Of a stretch of DNA of 9,513 nucleotides, positions 4,527-9,513 are shown one piece after another. Position 1 is the first letter of the stretch, and the number at the start of each line of letters is the position of its first letter. A program made the position numbers and the translations under genes. Origin of the DNA: Candidatus Pacearchaeota archaeon (GTDB lineage Archaea > Nanoarchaeota > Nanoarchaeia > Pacearchaeales > GW2011-AR1); assembly GCA_002690445.1 (NCBI GenBank), contig NZER01000198.1, forward strand, positions 1 to 9,513. Reading direction: 5' to 3'. The notes under the pieces are model-generated. The model had not been told where the DNA came from. It made no database searches and was given only the letters and a program-made list of their open reading frames with translations.

Positions 4527-4894
4527 TGAAACAAAAGAACAAGTTATTCCACTACCAAGCTGAGATTGTTCGTGTGGTGGATGGGGATACCGTTGATGCC
4601 TTTGTTGACTTGGGCTTTGACATGCACTCCAAGCAGCGAGTTCGTCTCTTCGGCATTAACACGCCAGAGTGCCGGACACGCGATTTGATTGAGAAGAAGG
4701 CGGGGTTGGCCGCTAAAGCGCGGCTTAAGTGTATGTTGAGCGAGAGCAAGAACAAATGTGTAATCAAGACTCGACTGGATAAGAAGGGTAAGTATGGACG
4801 AGTTCTTGGTGTTTTATATGCAAACGACATCAACTTAAATAGTATGTTGGTGGATGAAGGTCACGCCGAGCGTTATTATGGCGAAAAACGATAG
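4526..4894 (+). CDS. SNase-like (thermonuclease) endonuclease
   Basis: The 122 residues cover a complete staphylococcal-nuclease (OB-fold) domain that would cleave DNA or RNA with a divalent metal. The signature VVDGDTVDA gives D19 and D21; RVRLFGINTPEC gives R40, T46 and E48; GKYGRVLGVLY gives R92. These match D21, R35, T41, E43 and R87 of the staphylococcal enzyme. The residue equivalent to its Ca2+ ligand D40 is N45 here. LNSMLVDEGHAERYYG at the C-terminus is also typical. There is no signal peptide, so it acts in the cytoplasm, unlike secreted thermonucleases. It starts on the stop of the previous gene (TGATG) and overlaps the large terminase by 17 nt. Its position between terminase genes suggests a role in packaging or DNA end processing. 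Confidence 0.88.
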   Translation: MKQKNKLFHYQAEIVRVVDGDTVDAFVDLGFDMHSKQRVRLFGINTPECRTRDLIEKKAGLAAKARLKCMLSESKNKCVIKTRLDKKGKYGRVLGVLYANDINLNSMLVDEGHAERYYGEKR

Positions 4895-6380
4895 CATAGA
4901 ATTCACTGATCCTTACGAGATGTTGACCATCATTGATGATGACATTTTGGAGGGAACACTCAAGCTACACCCGTGGCAGGGTGAAATTCTACGCGACTAC
5001 GGCAAGCCATCATCGGCAAACAAGCCATACAAGGCGGCGGTTCGAGCGGCCAACGGTTCAGGCAAGGATCAGTTTGTCATAGCGCCCTGCGCCTTGTGGA
5101 CTTGCATGACTTCGGCCAACGCAGTCGCCATTGTGACAACAGCATCGGGTAATCAGCTAGATCGTCAGACAGACAAGTATATCAGGCAACTAATGACATC
5201 CGTCAACAAGCTGTTTGGTACACAGGTTTGGAAGATGAATTACCGGCACTACACAAACTTGGTCAATAATTCCACTATTGAATTGTTTGTAACGGATGAA
5301 CCGGGGAGAGCGGAGGGGTGGCATCCGGTTGTTCAGAATGGTGAGTTGGCTATCTTTGTCTCGGAGGCGAAGTCGGTTCCAGATGATATTTTCACGGCGT
5401 TAGCCCGTTGCACGGGATTTACGAAGCGTGTTGATGTCTCTAGTCCCGGCCCGCCTTCGGGGCATTTTTACAACATTTGCACTGGAGGAAACTGGAAACA
5501 GTATCACGTAACAGCCTTTGATTGTCCACATTTATCTAGGGATTACATAGAGGAAATCCGTGAATCCTATGGTGAAACATCGGCCTTATACAAATCCATG
5601 ATAATGGCCGAGTTCGGTGGCATGGACGAACAGGTGGTAATCAACCATCAAAAACTGGTTGAGTTGGACAAGATCGACATTGAACATGTTGAAGAAGAGA
5701 AGAACACGGCTGGTCTGGATTTATCGGCTGGCGGTGACGAACAGGTTCTTGTTGTTCGCAATGGCAACAAGACGTTGGCTGTTGAAGCCTTCAATTTCAG
5801 GGACACGGTGGCCTTGGTCGATCACCTTGAATTCTTGTTTAGGAAGTATAAGTTGGAGGAGTCCGTTATTTACGGTGATGCTGGTGGGTTAGGCAAACCC
5901 ATTCTAGACCAGTTACGGGTCAACTGGGAAATCAAGTATGTCTTGAATCAGGCCAAACCGTACAACGGCCTTGCCTACTTAAATCGCGGTGCGGAACTTT
6001 GGTTTAGTGTGGCCAAACTCATAGAGTATGGTGATATAATAGTCCCAAGAGAAACCAAACTGCGCAAGCAATTGGCCTCCCGTTATTTCTTGGTCACACC
6101 ACAGAACAAGCTACAGTTGGAGAGCAAGAAGCAGGCACGGTCAAAAGGTCATGTTTCACCTGATCGCGCTGATGCTTTTGTACTTGCCTTCGCTGACTAT
6201 CGTGGTAGGAAGCCGAAAAGGTTGGGCGTCAAAAAGCCCAAGAAACACCAGCACAAACAGATGGTGTTAAACAGGCCACGAGTAACTTTTGGTAGAAACA
6301 CGGTTTTCGGTAAAAGAACAAACACTTGGTTAGAAGATGAAATACAACAATTACAAGGAGTATCAAGACGCCTCAACTAA
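4878..6380 (+). CDS. terL: Terminase large subunit (packaging ATPase-nuclease)
   Basis: This is the 500-residue motor of DNA packaging, docking on the portal. The N-terminal ATPase begins with an adenine-binding-type segment LHPWQGEIL (30-38, Q34) and a Walker A-like AANGSGKD (57-64). The Walker B position reads LAIFVSEAK (157-165), with S162 where Asp is usual and E163 as catalytic Glu. SSPGPPSGHFY follows as coupling motif III. The C-terminal RNase H-like nuclease has all three acidic sites: D281 in GLDLSAGGDE, D334 in YGDAGG, and D429/D432 in SPDRADAF. The tail after about 450 is very basic. I chose the ATG at 4878; an in-frame ATG at 4854 would add 8 residues inside the nuclease gene. It overlaps the portal gene by 44 nt. 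The length is normal for the family. Confidence 0.93.
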   Translation: MAKNDSIEFTDPYEMLTIIDDDILEGTLKLHPWQGEILRDYGKPSSANKPYKAAVRAANGSGKDQFVIAPCALWTCMTSANAVAIVTTASGNQLDRQTDKYIRQLMTSVNKLFGTQVWKMNYRHYTNLVNNSTIELFVTDEPGRAEGWHPVVQNGELAIFVSEAKSVPDDIFTALARCTGFTKRVDVSSPGPPSGHFYNICTGGNWKQYHVTAFDCPHLSRDYIEEIRESYGETSALYKSMIMAEFGGMDEQVVINHQKLVELDKIDIEHVEEEKNTAGLDLSAGGDEQVLVVRNGNKTLAVEAFNFRDTVALVDHLEFLFRKYKLEESVIYGDAGGLGKPILDQLRVNWEIKYVLNQAKPYNGLAYLNRGAELWFSVAKLIEYGDIIVPRETKLRKQLASRYFLVTPQNKLQLESKKQARSKGHVSPDRADAFVLAFADYRGRKPKRLGVKKPKKHQHKQMVLNRPRVTFGRNTVFGKRTNTWLEDEIQQLQGVSRRLN

Positions 6381-8100
6381 TATTCACAAGCTCGCTTCTT
6401 TATGTGATGAGCAGCATGTGACAGCACAGGATCAGAGGCAGCAACGGCGTTTAAACATTGACTTGGATTTGGAGCGGCGAGACGGCTATTTGGCTCCAGA
6501 TGAAATCTACATTCCAACGCACATAATTGACAGCAACATTAGGCGTGAGCAGGCCAAGTATGTTTCGTACATAGTCAACTCACGGCGCACTGTCATATTC
6601 TCCAGTTCAACAGACCCGGCCTTTAACACAGGGCCACTTGAGCGGGATTTCACTGAGCGTTGTCGCTACGATGGTTGGCAAGTACCTCTGTTCCGCACAA
6701 TAGACTGTATGCAACTACACGGTTATTGTGTGGCTGAAGTGCAGTTTGACGACACGAAACCGGGACACTTCGCCATTGAATCGGTAAACTACGAGGATTT
6801 TGCATTCCCCGACGACACACGGGACATACAAGCGTGTGGCATGTTGGTACATCGGCATTACTTCACACGCGAACAACTCATTGATATGACAAAGAGCCGC
6901 GAGTTTAGTAAAAAAGAGGTAGAGTCATTGGTCGGAGAGGAACCAGTTGATGAACAAACTGAATCTTTGTTCAAGGTTGAGAAGGTCATGTTTAGGGAAG
7001 ATGGTATAGTTCAGGTGGGGTGGTCTTGCGTAGCCAGATGCAACGACTGGTTGCGCAAGCCACGCCCATTATTTTTGGGTAAGCGAGATGCTGCTGGTGA
7101 GGTGTATGAGTCAGATTATCCTTATGTTATATTCCATTACATGATAGCGGAGGACATGACTATCAAGAATTGTGTGGGTCGCGCCTATTTGGACAGGCAC
7201 ACGCAGGAGGCCGTTAGTTCTTTGATGTCATCGTTTGTGACGGCGCATCGTCGTGCATCAAACTTTTATTTCTCAAAGGAAACCGATGACCCGAATCAGA
7301 GTAATGAGCAGACTAGCGTACAGTTTGTGCCGGGAGCATTGATTGACTCAAACATCCGTCAATTCCAACTGTCACCGCCCAATTCAACCATGCTATCTGC
7401 GATTCAGACGCTTGTGACGCAAAACTCGCAGGAACAGTCGCAGATGAACTATGCTGCGATGAACAGGCAGGACAGTCGCAAGACAGCCACCGAAATTCAG
7501 ACGGCATCGGCAGAGGCCCAACTTCTGTCGGCCACACAAGTTTCTCTGTTCAGTATATCCATAAAGAAGGTTTACGAGAAATGCTGGGAAATATATCAAT
7601 CACGGGTTTTGGATAACTTGATTGATCCCACAATCCCGTTACTTTACTTTGTTGACCATCAATACAACATTAAACCGGCTGGTGACACTGATGTTGTTGA
7701 ACGACAGGAGAAGGCACAGAAGATGTTACAAGTTTGGCCTGTCATACAGCAGAACAGTTCTTTGGCTGTTGAATACATGAAGGACATGTTGACCATGTTG
7801 TTTCCTGATGAAGCACCCAAGTATCTTGAGCAGATGCGGGAAGACCAGACGAAAGTACAGCTTCTACAGCAGTTATCGGCAATTGTTCAGAGTCTTGTAA
7901 TTGACCCACAGACAGGTCAGTTAACACAGGAAGCACAACCTTATGCACAACAACTACAAGCAATACAACAACAAGTCCAAGCCCTTTCTGGAGGCGACCA
8001 AGGAGGCTCTGGAGGATCAGGCATGGGGGCAATGGGTGGACAACCCAACAACCAAGGTGTTCCTATCGCTCCTCAGGCAGGAGCGGGAGCGGCTGGTTAA
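6337..8100 (+). CDS. Portal protein (head-to-tail connector)
   Basis: The 587 residues should form the dodecameric ring at one vertex through which the terminase pumps DNA. The segment ESVNYEDFAFPDDTRDIQAC (148-167), followed by LVHRHYFTREQLIDM, is the portal pattern of P22-type and related podovirus-like phages. Later parts (AMNRQDSRKTATEIQTASAEAQ) fit the conserved long helices of the stem and wing. A Gln-rich helix near 529-550 could form a short barrel, and residues 551-587 are almost pure Gly/Gln/Pro/Ala. The start ATG at 6337 lies inside the large terminase (44-nt overlap) with only a weak TAGAAG upstream; AAGGAG at 6355-6360 has no start codon after it. The last 158 nt also encode the next gene in another frame. 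Confidence 0.85.
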   Translation: MKYNNYKEYQDASTNIHKLASLCDEQHVTAQDQRQQRRLNIDLDLERRDGYLAPDEIYIPTHIIDSNIRREQAKYVSYIVNSRRTVIFSSSTDPAFNTGPLERDFTERCRYDGWQVPLFRTIDCMQLHGYCVAEVQFDDTKPGHFAIESVNYEDFAFPDDTRDIQACGMLVHRHYFTREQLIDMTKSREFSKKEVESLVGEEPVDEQTESLFKVEKVMFREDGIVQVGWSCVARCNDWLRKPRPLFLGKRDAAGEVYESDYPYVIFHYMIAEDMTIKNCVGRAYLDRHTQEAVSSLMSSFVTAHRRASNFYFSKETDDPNQSNEQTSVQFVPGALIDSNIRQFQLSPPNSTMLSAIQTLVTQNSQEQSQMNYAAMNRQDSRKTATEIQTASAEAQLLSATQVSLFSISIKKVYEKCWEIYQSRVLDNLIDPTIPLLYFVDHQYNIKPAGDTDVVERQEKAQKMLQVWPVIQQNSSLAVEYMKDMLTMLFPDEAPKYLEQMREDQTKVQLLQQLSAIVQSLVIDPQTGQLTQEAQPYAQQLQAIQQQVQALSGGDQGGSGGSGMGAMGGQPNNQGVPIAPQAGAGAAG

Positions 8101-8251
8101 AGATGTTAGTTATCTTGCTACTAAACGATCAGTTGCAGACATGGACGTTCGTATAGTGGCAGCGCAAATAAAGACAGTAGACGACATAATACAAACGATA
8201 AATGATAAAGACAGATACAAAAACAGCGGAAGCAATCGATCAAGAGTTTAA
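7943..8251 (+). CDS. Small helical head-module protein, function unknown
   Basis: The 102-residue product has a central block EALEDQAWGQWVDNPTTKVF followed by LLRQERERLVKDV and a helix to about residue 90. A W..W...P.T..FL core followed by a charged helix, ending near TVDDIIQTI, is what I expect of small proteins located between portal and scaffold genes in such phages, but I cannot name the family. The ATG at 7943 has AGGAAG (7928-7933) 9 nt upstream. A GTG near 8036 would give a shorter form but cut the Trp-rich core. The overlap with the portal gene is 158 nt, unusually long. It overlaps the scaffold by 50 nt. A role in head assembly is inferred from position. Confidence 0.65.
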   Translation: MHNNYKQYNNKSKPFLEATKEALEDQAWGQWVDNPTTKVFLSLLRQERERLVKDVSYLATKRSVADMDVRIVAAQIKTVDDIIQTINDKDRYKNSGSNRSRV

Positions 8252-9374
8252 TTTTGGCAACATAGACATTGGCGATCAACTTGAGATTGATGAGTTGGAC
8301 ACGATAAAGCCTGTCGAGGAAAAGCCAGAAGAACCGGAAGAAGAACCAAAAGAACCGGAAGAAGCAGAAGAAGCAGAAGAAACAAAAGAAACAACTGAGG
8401 AGACTGAAGAGTCAGAGGAGGTTGTTGAGGAGACAGAGGAGGCCGAGGAAGAGTCCGATGAAAAAGAGGATACAGAGGATTCGGAAGAAGAAGCTGATGA
8501 GTTGACTACCGAAGAAGTCCTTGGCGATCCCTTGAAGACTGAAAAGGAGGATGATGAACCAAAGGGCCGTACATACGAAGGCTTCGATGACGAGGATAAG
8601 CAGTATGCCAAGCAAATGTCCAATGCTGCCTACGATCATTTTTCCAAGAAATTACAGTCGATAAAAGCCGACAAGTCATCTGCTGAAGAGACGCAGGATT
8701 TACTCTCACACCCGGAAGCCTACTCACTCAACCCCGAATATCAACAACTAGTCACAGACTACGACAAAGCCTCGCAAGAGCAAAAGCATTGGAAAAAGCA
8801 GCTTGTATCCATTCGCAATGGTGAGAGTTGGCGTTCTGTTGAGGGTTACGACAAAAGCGGCAAACTTGTGTTGGGCCGGGAAGAGTATCAACCTACATCA
8901 GAGTCCGAGATTGATGTGCAAGCTGCCCTGACTGAGGCGCAGGGTATGAGTAAATCATTCAGTCAACGCGCATACTCCATCCAGAAGAATCACTCGACTA
9001 ACTACAAAGACTCCGTGCAGATGCTTGAAGAGGAGCAGCGCAAACAGTTTAAATGGTTGGAAGACAAGGAGATGGGTAAGAAAATCATAGACATACCTAA
9101 CTTTGGTAAAACCTCGATAAACAAGCTACGAAAGACCTTCATTGATGTTCTACCCAAGGTATTCTCTAATCACCCAATGTCAGAGTTAGCTACAAACCTC
9201 TGGATAAACAACCAGATAATGGCCAAACAACAGCAAGAACTGACGCAAAAGGTTAAGAAACAGTCCCAAAACAAGAAGGACAGAATGCGAAGCGAACCCA
9301 CCTCAAAGTCAACAAAGTCAAAAGATGATGGAGGGTTCTTTACTGTTGATTCGTTCATGGAAGATTTCATGTAA
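8202..9374 (+). CDS. Capsid scaffolding protein
   Basis: The 390-residue protein lies between portal and capsid genes, the standard place for the internal scaffold that shapes the prohead and leaves before packaging. Residues 39-105 are extremely acidic: by my count 37 of 67 are Glu. Residues 125-340 are helical and charged, with NPEYQQLVTDYDKASQEQKH-type coiled segments. Residues 340-375 are Gln/Lys/Ser-rich and basic, comparable to the positively charged C-terminal segment with which scaffolds of P22-like phages contact coat protein. It ends in FFTVDSFMEDFM. No serine-protease motif of the prohead-protease type is visible, so this is not a protease-scaffold fusion. The ATG at 8202 has no Shine-Dalgarno site and overlaps the previous gene by 50 nt. 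The identity rests on composition and synteny. Confidence 0.75.
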   Translation: MIKTDTKTAEAIDQEFNFGNIDIGDQLEIDELDTIKPVEEKPEEPEEEPKEPEEAEEAEETKETTEETEESEEVVEETEEAEEESDEKEDTEDSEEEADELTTEEVLGDPLKTEKEDDEPKGRTYEGFDDEDKQYAKQMSNAAYDHFSKKLQSIKADKSSAEETQDLLSHPEAYSLNPEYQQLVTDYDKASQEQKHWKKQLVSIRNGESWRSVEGYDKSGKLVLGREEYQPTSESEIDVQAALTEAQGMSKSFSQRAYSIQKNHSTNYKDSVQMLEEEQRKQFKWLEDKEMGKKIIDIPNFGKTSINKLRKTFIDVLPKVFSNHPMSELATNLWINNQIMAKQQQELTQKVKKQSQNKKDRMRSEPTSKSTKSKDDGGFFTVDSFMEDFM

Positions 9375-9391
9375 TTGGCATACAAGTTGCT
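9373..9391 (+). promoter_or_regulatory. Sigma-54-like late promoter, copy 2 (capsid promoter)
   Basis: AATTGGCATACAAGTTGCT differs from the copy at 1050-1068 at one of 19 positions. It keeps the -24 (TGGCAT, 9376-9381), the 5-nt spacer ACAAG and the -12 (TTGCT, 9387-9391). It begins on the scaffold stop codon TAA (9372-9374). Initiation near 9401-9403 would leave a leader of about 80 nt before the capsid ATG, matching the leader length at copy 1. A separate promoter here would help raise capsid output over the other head genes. Confidence 0.6.
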
Positions 9392-9415
9392 AGAATTTTA
9401 ATTGCTTCTATTGGT

Positions 9416-9460
9416 AAGGGCATACCACGCTACTCGTGTGAAGGGCATCACAACTCGTGT
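9416..9460 (+). repeat. Imperfect tandem repeat in the capsid leader
   Basis: A 25-nt unit (9416-9440, beginning AAGGGCATACCAC and ending ACTCGTGTG) is followed directly by a 20-nt version (9441-9460, AAGGGCATCACAACTCGTGT). Shared blocks are AAGGGCAT/A and ACTCGTGT, the latter 21 nt apart. It lies within the predicted leader of the capsid transcript. The junction of the two units creates the palindrome at 9437-9452. It may be a duplicated protein site or a leader RNA element. Confidence 0.5.
9437..9452. promoter_or_regulatory. CRP/FNR-family-type palindrome
   Basis: TGTGAAGGGCATCACA is a perfect TGTGA-N6-TCACA, the consensus core of CRP-type sites. A -10-like TAAAAT lies at 9473-9478, so the palindrome centre (9444.5) would be about 41 bp from a start near 9486, the class II activator distance. 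That start would fall inside the proposed ATG, which weakens the promoter reading. As RNA, the same bases form a 5-bp hairpin with a 6-nt loop. Confidence 0.35.
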
Positions 9461-9481
9461 TTAACAATTGAATAAAATATT

Positions 9482-9513
9482 ATGTCTCATGCTATAGGAG
9501 GACTTGATCCTAG
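9482..9513 (+). CDS. Start of the next gene, probably major capsid protein (partial)
   Basis: ATG at 9482 opens a frame that runs off the window after 10 codons, MSHAIGGLDP. Its place right after the scaffold and behind its own promoter is where the major capsid gene is expected in this module. No Shine-Dalgarno site precedes it, only an AT-rich leader. The AGGAGG at 9497-9502 lies inside the frame and could instead serve a start just beyond the window edge, in which case this short frame is not coding. Confidence 0.5.
   Translation, partial: MSHAIGGLDP

Noticed and set aside
4854..4877. Start at 4854 for the large terminase
   Set aside because: It adds eight residues with no family-like features and increases the overlap with the nuclease gene. 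Neither start has a good Shine-Dalgarno site, so this stays uncertain.
8276..8623. Minus-strand Ser-rich frame of 115 codons
   Set aside because: Its Ser/Val repeats are simply the antisense of the Glu codon tract in the scaffold gene.
9497..9502. AGGAGG as the capsid ribosome binding site
   Set aside because: No start codon follows within the window at usable spacing, so it cannot be tested here. It remains an alternative to the ATG at 9482.

Overview
This window reads as part of a tailed bacteriophage genome (Caudoviricetes). It covers the end of an early or accessory region and the head-assembly and DNA-packaging module. The evidence is a syntenic run of recognisable genes: small terminase, a small conserved-looking ORF, an SNase-fold nuclease, large terminase, portal, a small coiled-coil gene, a Glu-rich scaffold, and the first codons of what should be the major capsid gene. 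The portal looks like the P22/podovirus-like type. The host cannot be named. Two promoter-like sites matching the sigma-54 consensus and one perfect CRP-type palindrome would suit a Gram-negative host, but that is inference. No integrase, tRNA, rRNA, CRISPR array or insertion sequence is visible.

Layout. Bases 1-51 look like the last codons of a gene coming from the left. Bases 122-377 form a self-contained leftward unit: a zinc-ribbon protein with its own UUCG-loop terminator. Bases 378-510 are a compact divergent control region, with mirror-image TTGACA boxes and several perfect inverted repeats. A rightward unit follows: a 102-aa coiled-coil protein, then a 26-aa single-span membrane protein whose stop codon lies in the loop of a strong intrinsic terminator at 877-905. 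Bases 906-1153 are non-coding and hold a G-quadruplex motif, a 12-bp-arm palindrome and a sigma-54-like promoter.

That promoter precedes a 931-aa acidic, Pro-rich protein of unknown function (1154-3949). From 3946 to 9374 seven genes follow with no gap; every junction is an overlap of 1 to 158 nt, so translational coupling is likely and strong Shine-Dalgarno sites are mostly absent. The second copy of the sigma-54-like element begins on the stop codon of the scaffold gene and precedes the capsid start at 9482.

How it fits together. The small and large terminases, with the SNase-like nuclease between them, would package DNA through the portal into a prohead built on the scaffold. The two near-identical 19-nt elements would give the late genes a common control and give capsid its own extra promoter. 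The main points of interest are this repeated late element, the mirror-symmetric early control region, the membrane micro-protein ending inside a terminator, the S-for-D change in the large terminase Walker B motif, and the orphan 931-aa protein.
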